Shown one piece after another: positions 17,354 to 25,889 of a stretch of DNA of 64,000 bases. Origin of the DNA: Brevundimonas huaxiensis (GTDB lineage Bacteria > Pseudomonadota > Alphaproteobacteria > Caulobacterales > Caulobacteraceae); assembly GCF_014218725.1 (NCBI RefSeq), contig NZ_JABBJE010000005.1:152054-216053 (forward strand). Reading direction: 5' to 3'. A program made the translations under genes and the position numbers. Position 1 is the stretch's first letter. Each line of letters starts with the position of its first letter. The notes beneath the pieces are model-generated. The model saw only the letters and a program-made list of their open reading frames with translations, was not told the origin of the DNA and searched no databases.

Positions 17354-18208
17354 ATGGCGCTACCTCCTTACACCAAGCCGCACGCGACCCCCAATGACTG
17401 GGTAAGGCATTTGCGCGCCCGCGGCCTTGTCGTGACCCGTCCCAATGTGGCGGCGCGCAAGATCGACCGCATCGGCTACGAGCGGCTGCGGATCTATTTC
17501 ATCGCCAGACGCCAGGTTCACCTGCCCAACAAGCCGTTTCGGGCTGGAACAACCTACGCTCAGATCCTCAACCTCTATGCGTTCGACCGGCTGTTGCGGT
17601 CGATCTGTTTCGATGTCTGCGGCGACTTCGAGATCGCCTTCCGAAACAGCATGTCCGAGGCCCTGAGCCAGGCCTACGGCAGCCATCCCCACAAGGCGGA
17701 AGGCGCGTTCATCAGCGCCGCCGCCCGCATGAATGCTCTCAACCAGTTGTCGACCGTCTACGCCAAATCCAAGGATGGGCGGGCGCACAACTACATGCGC
17801 AAATACGGCGACCCCGTCCTGCCGCCCTTCTGGATGATGAAGGAGTTTCTGACCTTTGGGGCCTCGGTCAAATTCTTCAAGCTGCTCTCAAACCCCGTAA
17901 AGACGACCATCGCGGCGTCCTTTGGCGTGCCGACCCATGAACTTTTCACCAACTGGCTCGAATGCCTCGTGGACCTGCGCAACATCTGCGCGCACCACGA
18001 CCGGCTGTTCAATCGAACCTTCCAGAAGCAGCCCCAGCGCCTGCGCAGCGCCGCAGTGCCGACCGCTCCGGTCAACAAGCTCAAGGCCATCCTTCAGTGC
18101 CTCGACTATCTTCTGAACCAGCGCGGCATAACGAGCGACTCCGTCGCGGCAGCGCAGGCCCTCATAAATCGTCATCCTGACGTTTCTCCGGCAGAGATGG
18201 GCTTCTAG
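17354..18208 (+). CDS. Abi_2 (AbiD/AbiF) family abortive-infection protein
   Basis: 284 residues. The beginning YTKPHATPNDWVRHLRARGLVV, the LNLYAFDRLLR stretch and the RNICAHHDRLFNR motif (R-N-x2-A-H-x2-R) are diagnostic of Abi_2 proteins. Members abort phage infection, and the RN-AH motif suggests a HEPN-derived RNase fold. ATG 17354 is chosen as the start of the family homology; the open frame reaches 17207. It stands alone at the right end of the defence cluster. Confidence 0.88.
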   Translation: MALPPYTKPHATPNDWVRHLRARGLVVTRPNVAARKIDRIGYERLRIYFIARRQVHLPNKPFRAGTTYAQILNLYAFDRLLRSICFDVCGDFEIAFRNSMSEALSQAYGSHPHKAEGAFISAAARMNALNQLSTVYAKSKDGRAHNYMRKYGDPVLPPFWMMKEFLTFGASVKFFKLLSNPVKTTIAASFGVPTHELFTNWLECLVDLRNICAHHDRLFNRTFQKQPQRLRSAAVPTAPVNKLKAILQCLDYLLNQRGITSDSVAAAQALINRHPDVSPAEMGF

Positions 18209-18697
18209 CCGTACGGCGCGTCGCCCTTTTGGCGGGCTCGGTCGTCGCCTGCACAGCGCGGTGACGCCTCGCCTCGAACCTCTAATAAGGCCTCGAAAGT
18301 CGCAGCCATATTATATGGTTGTGAGCTGCCCTCACGAAGCCATCCCTGTCCCGGTCCTGCTGCCGGCGAAGGTCAGGTTGCACGTCCATGGATCGACCCG
18401 TGGGCAGGGCTCCGCAACGTCGGTGACGGGGACAAGGCCGTTCGTTCACCCCGCTTGCAAACCCCGCGCCCTTGATTCAGACTTTCGGTGCGTCGCTCTC
18501 GGGCGGCGTCGAGGCGTGAGAACCTCGCTTGAGACGATCATTTGAAATCTTCGCTCCGCGGCAGCGGCGTGGCCGGCGCGTATGTCCAGGCCTCCGGGAC
18601 AAGCACTTGGGGGCTAAAGGCGTCGGCGCATGCCTCAAGCATGGTCTCAACACCCGGTGCTTCGGCCGGGCTCGCCTCATCATCTGGAGGCGAGCCC
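18209..18697. other. Long intergenic region before the sigma-factor operon, with repeat copy B
   Basis: About 490 bp with no convincing gene. It contains the repeat 18578-18660, an AT-rich patch near 18305-18320 and the ribosome-binding site of the next gene. An ATG at 18542 is in frame with the sigma gene, but it would translate the repeat. Confidence 0.6.
18578..18660 (+). repeat. Imperfect direct repeat, copy B (partner 8103-8170)
   Basis: Matches copy A in three ordered blocks: GCGTATGTCCAGGC, GGCTAAAGGCGT with GGCGCATGC, and CATG-n-TCTCAAC-n-CCCGG. It lies directly upstream of the ECF sigma gene and on the far side of the defence genes. Confidence 0.7.
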
Positions 18698-19198
18698 GTG
18701 TCGGATCGAACTGGAGGTGTGGGAGACAAGGCGGCCGACGCCGGCCTCCATGACCTCTATCGCGCCTATTCCGGCTGGCTGAAGGGACGGCTGCGCAAGC
18801 GCTTCGGGGACGAGACCGAGGATCTCGCCCAGGAAGCCTGGCTGCGCGCGGCGCCCTACAGTCGCGACGGGCGGATCGAACACCCCAAGGCGCTACTGCT
18901 CAGGATCGTCGACAATCTCGTCATCGACCGGGCCCGCCGCCGAGGGCCGCGTCCCCTGGAGTCGAGCGACCGGGTCGGCGCGGATTCGGGGGCGGATCCG
19001 GCCGCCCAGATCGATGCGGTCCTCCTCAAACAGATCGTCCTGTCGATGCCGCCCAACCTGCAGGAGGTCTTTGTCTTGAGCCGTTTCGCCCATCTGGAGT
19101 ATCAGGAGATAGGCGAGCGTCTGAACCTCCCCGTCACCACGGTCCAGTGGCGGATGCGCAAGGCCCTCGAACACTGCGCCGCCCAGTTGCGGCTGTAG
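18698..19198 (+). CDS. FecI-like ECF sigma factor of the lasso-peptide locus
   Basis: 166 residues with sigma region 2 (about 15-85, including FGDETEDLAQEAWLRA and RIVDNLVIDRARR) and region 4 (about 110-160, with LPVTTVQWRMRKALEHC as the recognition helix). GTG 18698 is chosen over ATG 18542 because a GGAGG lies about 9 bp upstream and the longer form would translate a dispersed repeat. It is followed after 15 bp by fecR and then a TonB receptor with STN domain, which is the classic surface-signalling triad. It presumably directs transcription of the receptor/isopeptidase genes and perhaps the precursors. Confidence 0.87.
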   Translation: MSDRTGGVGDKAADAGLHDLYRAYSGWLKGRLRKRFGDETEDLAQEAWLRAAPYSRDGRIEHPKALLLRIVDNLVIDRARRRGPRPLESSDRVGADSGADPAAQIDAVLLKQIVLSMPPNLQEVFVLSRFAHLEYQEIGERLNLPVTTVQWRMRKALEHCAAQLRL

Positions 19199-19213
19199 CC
19201 GATGGGGAACGCC

Positions 19214-20197
19214 ATGAGCGACCCGCAAAGCGCCGCCGGCGCTGCGGACCGTGAAGCCGCCGAATGGCACGTCCGCCTCGGGGAGCGCCCCGTGTCGGCC
19301 GAGACGCTCCATGCGTTCAAGATCTGGCGCGAAACCGCGGGCAACGCCGAGGCCTATCGCAAGGTCGAGGCGCTGTGGCGAACCACCGGATCCCTGTCAT
19401 CGGACCCCGACATCCAGGCCCTGACCCAGGCCACGCTCCGGGCCTCGAAGCCCCAGGCGCGTCGCGCGGGCTCACGACGCCTGGTCCCTGCTGCACTGGC
19501 GCTCGTCTCCGTCGCGGCGATGGCCGTCGCCCTTCTCTTCTGGCTGCCCACCCGCGGCGTCTACGAGACCGAGGTCGGGGGCCGGCGGACCGTCGCCCTG
19601 GATGACGGCACCCGCGTACAGCTGGATACTGACACACGGCTGCGCGTGCGGTTCGCCGCCGGGGAACGCCGGATCGTGCTCGAACAGGGCCAGGCCCTGT
19701 TCACCGTCGCCCACGACGCCACGCGGCCCTTCCGGGTCGAGGCGGGCGGCACGGAGGTCACCGCCCTTGGGACGGTGTTCGACGTGCGGCGCGAGGCCGT
19801 CGGAGCCCAGGTCACCCTGGTTCAGGGCGTGGTCGCGGTCACCGACGCACGAACCGAAGCGGGCCAGTGGCGCCTGGCTCCCGGTCAGCAGGTGCGGACG
19901 GTCCGTCCAGACGCCGCGCCCGTCACGGTGGATCCCACCGTCGAGACCAGCTGGTCCGAGGGGCGTCTGGTCTTCCGGGACACGCCGCTCGGCGAGGCGA
20001 TCGCCGAGGTCAACCGCTATCTGCCGGACAAGATCGTACTGGCGGACCGGCGCATCTCCGCGGTCCCGGTCAACGGCGTCTTCGCCACCGGCGACCGCGA
20101 GGCGTTCGTGGCGGCCGTGGCGGACCTGTTCGACCTGACGGCCCAAGCGGAGGCCGACGGCCGCGTCAGACTGACGGCGCGCTCCGTCGGCGGATAA
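19214..20197 (+). CDS. FecR-like anti-sigma/sensor protein
   Basis: 327 residues. It has a cytoplasmic N-terminal helical domain (EAAEWHVRLGE...FKIWRETAGNAEAYRKVEALW), one transmembrane helix (about residues 90-112), a periplasmic FecR domain (VALDDGTRVQLDTDTRLRV, PFRVEAGGTEVTALGTVFDV) and a C-terminal STN-like domain (FRDTPLGEAIAEVNRY). ATG 19214 has a GGGGA 5-9 bp upstream; ATG 19202 is also possible. It transmits the ligand signal from the TonB receptor to the sigma factor. Confidence 0.9.
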   Translation: MSDPQSAAGAADREAAEWHVRLGERPVSAETLHAFKIWRETAGNAEAYRKVEALWRTTGSLSSDPDIQALTQATLRASKPQARRAGSRRLVPAALALVSVAAMAVALLFWLPTRGVYETEVGGRRTVALDDGTRVQLDTDTRLRVRFAAGERRIVLEQGQALFTVAHDATRPFRVEAGGTEVTALGTVFDVRREAVGAQVTLVQGVVAVTDARTEAGQWRLAPGQQVRTVRPDAAPVTVDPTVETSWSEGRLVFRDTPLGEAIAEVNRYLPDKIVLADRRISAVPVNGVFATGDREAFVAAVADLFDLTAQAEADGRVRLTARSVGG

Positions 20198-20279
20198 AAA
20201 TTTCGGCCTCCCACTCAGATGAGCCGGCGACCCTGCGTCTCCTGTTCGACGCGCGCTTGCGTCGGAGGGGACCTTGCTC

Positions 20280-23276
20280 ATGACTATCCACACCCGCAGC
20301 CTGCTCGCCGGCGTCGCGCTCCTGCCAATGGCCGCCACAGCCTTCGCGCCGGACGCGTGCGCCCAGACGGCTCAACCCCCGCAACCCCAGATCCAGGCCG
20401 ATCCGGCCGGTGCGGCCCGCGATTTCGAGATCGCCGGCGGGGCGCTGGACGCCGCCCTCGTCGCCTACGCCCGGCAGGCCAATGTTCAGCTGCTCTACAC
20501 GGCCGATCTCGTCGCTGGCCTGCGCACGCAGGGCGTCGTGGGACGTCACCCGCCCGAGGCCGCGCTGCGGCGGCTGCTGGCGGGCACCGGCATCCGCTGG
20601 TCGCGCAGTCGTCCCGGCGTGATCGTGCTGCGCCGATCGTCGAACGCCCAGGCGGACCTTGGGGAGGCGACCGAGATCGACGAGGTGATCGTGACCGGCA
20701 CGCTGTTGCGGGGGCCGGGCGAGTCCCCGTCTCCAGTCACGGTCATCTCGCGCGGGGAGCTCGACCGACGCGGGGACGCCACGGTCGCCGATGCGCTCGT
20801 CCGACTGCCGCAGTCCTATTCCGGCAACGCCACGCCCAACAGCCTGCTGCTCGGCGCCGACTCCCTCGGCAGCAACACGGCGACGGCGACGGGCGTCAAT
20901 CTGAGGGGGTTGGGAGCCGACGCGACGCTGGTGCTGGTCAACGGGCGGCGTCTCGCCGGTACGGGGATGAAGGGTGAGTTCGCCGACGTTTCCGCGCTCC
21001 CCGGCGGTGCGGTCGAGCGCGTCGACGTCCTGCTCGACGGCGCCTCGGCCCTCTATGGATCCGACGCCGTCGCCGGCGTGGTCAACGTCATCCTGCGGCG
21101 GACCTACGAGGGGCAGGAGACGCGACTGCGGGCCTCGGCGGCCCAGGGCGGAGGCGAAGACCTTCTGGCGTCCCATCTCGTGGGGACGCGGTGGCAGGGC
21201 GGGTCCGCGCTCCTGTCCTATGAGTATCAGCATCAGTCTCCCCTGAACTCTGCTGACCGGGACTACGCCGCGACAGGCGATCTCACGCCCTGGGGTGGGA
21301 CAGACCGGCGCAGCTTCTACGGACCGCCCGGCAGTATCGTGGTCTTCGATGCGGCCCGCGGCGCCTATCGCAGCTCCTATGCGATCCGGCCCGGGCCGGA
21401 CGGAACAGCGCGAAGCCCGGCCGACTTCGAGGCCGGCGGCGCCAATCTCGGCAACCGGCGGGCAGGCGTCGATATCCTCCCCCTGCAGGAGCGACACAGC
21501 GCCTACGCCAGCGTCCGACAGACGCTTGGGTCTCATGTGGAGGTCTCGGCCGACGCGCGCTTCAGTCGCCGGGCCTATGAGTATGCGAACCTCGCCCCCG
21601 TCAGCATCCTCACCGTCGGCAGCGCCAACCCCTTCTTCGTTTCGCCGACGGGGGCCGCCTCTCACCTGATCGCCTACAACTTCATCGGCGACCTCGGCCC
21701 GACGGAAAGCTATGGCGTCTCGCGAAGCCTGGGCGGCACCGCCGGGATCGAGATCGCCCTGCCCCGAGACTGGACGCTGGAAGCCTACGGCGCCTTCGCC
21801 GAAGAGCTGAGCGAGGGCGGCACGAACAATCAGCTGAACAGCACCTTCCTGTCCGAGGCGCTCGGAAACACCGCCGACAATCCCGCCACGCCCTACAGCC
21901 CGATGCGGGACGGCTACTTCAATCCCTTCGGATCCGGCGCCGCGAACGGCGAGGCGGTGCTCGACTTCATCTCTCAGGGCTACACCTGGTCCCGCTATCG
22001 GAGTCGGATCAGCTCGGCCAACCTGATGCTGGACGGATCGCCCCTGACCCTGCCCGGCGGAGATCTGCGGATCGCGGTGGGGGCGGCGTTCCGGCGCGAA
22101 GCGTTCAACCGGCGCAGTCGCAACTTCGCCTCGGGCCTCGCCCCGATCGTCACCATCGGCGATCCCCAGGTGCGTGACATCGGCGCGGTCTTCGCCGAAG
22201 CGCGAATTCCCCTGGTCGGCTCCGCAAACGCCCTGCCGGGGATCGAGCGTCTTGAGCTCACCCTCGCCGGCCGCGCCGAGCACTATGACGACGTCGGCTC
22301 GACGACCAACCCCAAGATCGGGCTGATCTGGCAGCCGTCCGAGCCGGTCACGGTTCGCGCGAGCTGGGGGACGTCGTTTCGGGCGCCCGCGCTCACCGAG
22401 GTGTTCGATCGTGTGCAGGTCGGTCCTCTGACGGTCGCCGACGCGGGCGTCAGCCGCGTGGCCATCCTGCAGTCCGGCGGCAATACGGATCTGGAGCCGG
22501 AGACGGCCGAAAGCCTGACCGTCGGCCTGGAGTGGGCGCCGCGCCCCGGGCTGCGCTTCAGCGCCGGCTATTTCGATATCCGGTTCGAGAACAAGATCGG
22601 CCGACCGGCGCTTGAGAACATCACCAGCATCCTCGTCGACCCCAGCCTGGCCCCTTTCGTCACCCGTCTGACGCCGGGCGACCCCGCCGATCTGGCGCGG
22701 GTCCAGGCCTTCCTAGCGGATCCGCGCTTCACCTCGCCGACCCTCTACCCGGCCTCAGCCTATTCGGTGATCCTGGACGGCCGCTGGGCGAACACGGGCG
22801 AACTCTCCGTCGAGGGTCTCGATCTCGGGGCGACCTACGACTTCAGCCTGGGCGACAACGCCTTTGGTCTCTCCGTCTCGACCTCCTATCTGCTGGATTA
22901 CAGCCGGCGTGTGACGCCCGTGGCGGCCCGCGAGGATGTCCTGGGTGTGGTCGGCTTCCCCGTCGATCTTAGAGCTCAGGCCGCCGCGACCTGGACACGG
23001 GGGGACTGGTCGACCCGGATCGGCCTCAACCACGCCTCGGACTATCGCGACCTCGCCGGTCGGACGATCGACGCCTTCACCACGACGGACGTGCAGCTGC
23101 GGTGGGCTGGCGTCGGCCGCGGCCTGGCCGAAGGGGTCGAGGTCGCCTTGACGGTCCAGAACCTGTTCGATGCGGACCCGCCCTTCTACGACTCGCCGCA
23201 GGGCTTCGGTTTCGATCCGGGTCAGGCCGGGCCGCTGGGCCGCGTCGCCGCCTTCCAGCTGATCAAGCGCTGGTAG
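20280..23276 (+). CDS. TonB-dependent receptor with STN signalling domain, lasso-locus type
   Basis: 998-residue outer-membrane receptor. It has a signal peptide (1-29), an STN domain (about 48-118) that contacts FecR, a TonB-box-like DEVIVTGT (about 134-141), a plug domain (ending near the ALYGSDAVAGVVNVILRR motif) and a 22-strand barrel ending in the aromatic LIKRW. Position between fecR and the isopeptidase gene suggests that it imports the lasso peptide, or a lasso-peptide-carried ligand, and triggers sigma signalling. In Caulobacterales lasso loci such receptors lie beside the isopeptidase. A TTG two codons upstream is less likely as start. Confidence 0.9.
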   Translation: MTIHTRSLLAGVALLPMAATAFAPDACAQTAQPPQPQIQADPAGAARDFEIAGGALDAALVAYARQANVQLLYTADLVAGLRTQGVVGRHPPEAALRRLLAGTGIRWSRSRPGVIVLRRSSNAQADLGEATEIDEVIVTGTLLRGPGESPSPVTVISRGELDRRGDATVADALVRLPQSYSGNATPNSLLLGADSLGSNTATATGVNLRGLGADATLVLVNGRRLAGTGMKGEFADVSALPGGAVERVDVLLDGASALYGSDAVAGVVNVILRRTYEGQETRLRASAAQGGGEDLLASHLVGTRWQGGSALLSYEYQHQSPLNSADRDYAATGDLTPWGGTDRRSFYGPPGSIVVFDAARGAYRSSYAIRPGPDGTARSPADFEAGGANLGNRRAGVDILPLQERHSAYASVRQTLGSHVEVSADARFSRRAYEYANLAPVSILTVGSANPFFVSPTGAASHLIAYNFIGDLGPTESYGVSRSLGGTAGIEIALPRDWTLEAYGAFAEELSEGGTNNQLNSTFLSEALGNTADNPATPYSPMRDGYFNPFGSGAANGEAVLDFISQGYTWSRYRSRISSANLMLDGSPLTLPGGDLRIAVGAAFRREAFNRRSRNFASGLAPIVTIGDPQVRDIGAVFAEARIPLVGSANALPGIERLELTLAGRAEHYDDVGSTTNPKIGLIWQPSEPVTVRASWGTSFRAPALTEVFDRVQVGPLTVADAGVSRVAILQSGGNTDLEPETAESLTVGLEWAPRPGLRFSAGYFDIRFENKIGRPALENITSILVDPSLAPFVTRLTPGDPADLARVQAFLADPRFTSPTLYPASAYSVILDGRWANTGELSVEGLDLGATYDFSLGDNAFGLSVSTSYLLDYSRRVTPVAAREDVLGVVGFPVDLRAQAAATWTRGDWSTRIGLNHASDYRDLAGRTIDAFTTTDVQLRWAGVGRGLAEGVEVALTVQNLFDADPPFYDSPQGFGFDPGQAGPLGRVAAFQLIKRW

Positions 23277-23282
23277 GTCGCC

Positions 23283-25889
23283 ATGTCAAACTCGACTGTG
23301 AGCGGACGCCCGACGGCGTCCGCGAGGCGGCGTGCGCCTGTCCGGATCGCCTTCGCCGCCGCGTTCGCCGCAGCGTCGGCGGGCCTGGCCCTGCCGACAT
23401 CAGCCCGAACCCTGGTGCAGGACGGCGCGACGGTCGCGGCTGAAGCCGGATCCTCGACGGCGGCGCAGCCCCGGGGCCGACCCTATCGGACCGACGACAT
23501 GCTGGCCGCCGAATCCTTCGGCAATGCGACCCTCGACCCCACGGGGCGATGGGCGATCTTCGAGCATCGTCCCGCCTATGAGTCTGCGACATCGTTCGCG
23601 TTCGGCCTTCGCAATCCCTGGACCGTCAGTCGTCTGGAGATCGTCGATCTCACCGGGGATCGGCCGGCCGAGCGCCTCCTGGCGGCAAGCGAAGGCGACG
23701 GCCTCGTCCTCGGCCCCTGGTCGCCGTCCGGCCACAGGCTCCTGGTCTTCCGGCTGCGCGACCGCCGCTGGCAGGCCGGCGTCGTCGAGATGCCGGCGCG
23801 GACCGTCCGATGGTTCGCCCCGTCTCCGGAGTTGTCGACCTTCGGCCAGGCGGCGCAGTGGCGCTCGGACGACGAGCTCGTCCTGCTGGTCAGACCTGAC
23901 GGGTCCCTCCCCCAATGGCTCGACAGCGGCGGACGCGGTGTGAGGGCTCTCCCAACCCGCTGGCGCGCGACGGAGGCCGGCGGGCCAGCGCAACGGACCA
24001 CGCTCGGCAGCGGCGCCTTCGCTGCGGACATGCCCGACATGCCCGAAAACCAGGCGGTCCGCCTGGATGTGGCGACCGGCCGGTTCACGACCTTGGCGGC
24101 CGGCCGGTTCTACGACCTCGAACTTGCCCCGGACGGCGACCGCCTGGCCCTGGTCGAGACCGCCGCCGCCGCCCCCTTCGATCCCGCCGGACCCTTCGAG
24201 CCCCAGGCGATCGACCGCGAAAGGCGTCTGCGCCTTGTCGACCTGAGGACCGGCGACCTGTCCTCGCCCCTGGGCGAGGCGGACGTCGCGCCGAGCCTCC
24301 TCAGCTGGTCCCCTCGCTCGAACCGACTGCTGGTCTGGACGCGGGGTCCGGCCGGTTGGGCGGCAGGCGATCTCGTCGCCGTCGATCCGGCGACCGGCGC
24401 GGCGGAGCGATATGCGCGGGGCGACCTCCAGCCCTATGCCGGCGGCGGCGTCGCCGCCTTCAATGCGGTCTATGCGGACTGGCTCGGGGACCGTCCGATC
24501 CTCTTTGGACGATCGTCGACGGCGGCGCGCGACGACTGGCACCGGCTGGACCTCAACGGACCGGTCAACCTGACAGCGGCTCTGGCCCCACCCTCGTCCA
24601 GGATCGGCGCGATCGACGGCGAGCGCCTGCTCCTCCTCGCCGGCGGCCGGCCCTGGGCGGTGACCGCATCAGGCGAAGCCGCCTCTTTGACGGCGCCGCC
24701 GGGTTCCTTGAGCGGCTTCGATGGCGTGGGCTATCTGGAGTCGCAGCGGCGCCAACGGAACTCGCCGCCCCGCCAATCCTGGTTCGCGGCGCGGACCCCG
24801 GCCGGAGCCGTCCTGCGGCCCGGCCTCGATCCCGCGGTCGAGGTCGTCGAAGAAGACGCGCGGTTCGGAGTCTACGCGGGAGCCTTGGGCGTCATCACAC
24901 GCTCGGTCGAGAACGGGGTGCAGCGCTTGCAGCTGGAGCAGCCAGGCCGTCCCTCACGAACCCTCGCGACGATCAACGACTACTTGGCGGAGGTCGATTT
25001 CCCTCCGCCCGAGCCGGTGCGTCACCTCGGCCCGGACGGTCGCGAGCGCACGAGCTGGCTCTACCGACCCCGCAGCTGGCGAGGCGAGAAAATCCCTCTC
25101 GTGGTCCTGTCCTATCCCGGCGGGCCCGCCGCGCCGCCGGCTGAGCCCGCCGCGCTCAACGCCTGGGCCAATCCCCAGCTCGTCGTCGGAGGGGGGTATG
25201 CGGTGCTGATCCCTGTCCTCGCCCTCGACCGGGATAAGGAGCCTGCGGAGGACTACGCGAGGGATGTCCTGACGGTGGTCGACGCCGCACTGGCGCAGTA
25301 CCCGGTTCTGGATCCCGGCCGGGTCGCCCATTGGGGCCACAGTTTCGGCGGCTATGTGGGGTTGGTCGCGGCGACCCAGACGGATCGGTTCAAGGCCATC
25401 ATCTCCGTGGCGGGCCTTTCGGATCTCGCAACCGCCTGGGGCGAATTCTCGCCCTCCAATCGTGACAATCCCGAGTTCGGCCTGTCGCTGCGCCAGCGCA
25501 TCGGCTGGGCCGAGGAGAGCCAGGGGCGCATGCGCGCGCCGCCGTGGGCCGCGCCCGACCGCTATGTCCGTAACAGTCCCCTGTTCGCCGCGGACCGGAT
25601 CACCGCGCCCGTGCTCCTTGTTCATGGAGACCGTGACCTCCTGCCCAGCACCCAGTCGGAGATCATGTTCTCGGCGCTGTGGCGACAGAACAAGGATGCC
25701 CGGCTTCTCACCTATTGGGGCGAAGGCCATCACCTCTGGAGTCCCGACAACATCCGCGACCTCTACGCCCAGATCGTAATCTTCCTCGACCGGACGCTCG
25801 GCGCGGGTGAGGCGGGGCCGGCCGTCACGCCGCCGCCCCGATCGCCTCCCAGCGTCGAACCCAGCTCTCCGTCACCGCCGCCATCGTGA
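23283..25889 (+). CDS. Lasso-peptide isopeptidase (S9 prolyl-oligopeptidase family, AtxE-like)
   Basis: 868 residues: signal peptide-like N-terminus (about 20-42), beta-propeller domain (about 70-590) and alpha/beta hydrolase domain. The nucleophile Ser687 lies in GHSFGG, Asp785 in HGDRD, and His816 in GEGHHLW. AtxE enzymes of Asticcacaulis and relatives cut the macrolactam isopeptide bond of lasso peptides. The position next to the receptor and the convergent biosynthesis genes supports this role over a generic dipeptidyl peptidase. The last 65 bp overlap the cyclase gene on the opposite strand and give a Pro/Ser-rich tail. Confidence 0.88.
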   Translation: MSNSTVSGRPTASARRRAPVRIAFAAAFAAASAGLALPTSARTLVQDGATVAAEAGSSTAAQPRGRPYRTDDMLAAESFGNATLDPTGRWAIFEHRPAYESATSFAFGLRNPWTVSRLEIVDLTGDRPAERLLAASEGDGLVLGPWSPSGHRLLVFRLRDRRWQAGVVEMPARTVRWFAPSPELSTFGQAAQWRSDDELVLLVRPDGSLPQWLDSGGRGVRALPTRWRATEAGGPAQRTTLGSGAFAADMPDMPENQAVRLDVATGRFTTLAAGRFYDLELAPDGDRLALVETAAAAPFDPAGPFEPQAIDRERRLRLVDLRTGDLSSPLGEADVAPSLLSWSPRSNRLLVWTRGPAGWAAGDLVAVDPATGAAERYARGDLQPYAGGGVAAFNAVYADWLGDRPILFGRSSTAARDDWHRLDLNGPVNLTAALAPPSSRIGAIDGERLLLLAGGRPWAVTASGEAASLTAPPGSLSGFDGVGYLESQRRQRNSPPRQSWFAARTPAGAVLRPGLDPAVEVVEEDARFGVYAGALGVITRSVENGVQRLQLEQPGRPSRTLATINDYLAEVDFPPPEPVRHLGPDGRERTSWLYRPRSWRGEKIPLVVLSYPGGPAAPPAEPAALNAWANPQLVVGGGYAVLIPVLALDRDKEPAEDYARDVLTVVDAALAQYPVLDPGRVAHWGHSFGGYVGLVAATQTDRFKAIISVAGLSDLATAWGEFSPSNRDNPEFGLSLRQRIGWAEESQGRMRAPPWAAPDRYVRNSPLFAADRITAPVLLVHGDRDLLPSTQSEIMFSALWRQNKDARLLTYWGEGHHLWSPDNIRDLYAQIVIFLDRTLGAGEAGPAVTPPPRSPPSVEPSSPSPPPS

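Noticed and set aside
18542..18697. 52-residue N-terminal extension of the ECF sigma factor
   Set aside because: It would translate the dispersed repeat, and GTG 18698 has a proper GGAGG; other ECF factors start near this position.
20166..22283. 705-residue open frame on the minus strand
   Set aside because: Fully antisense to fecR end and TonB receptor; long antisense frames are common in GC-rich DNA. No motif seen.
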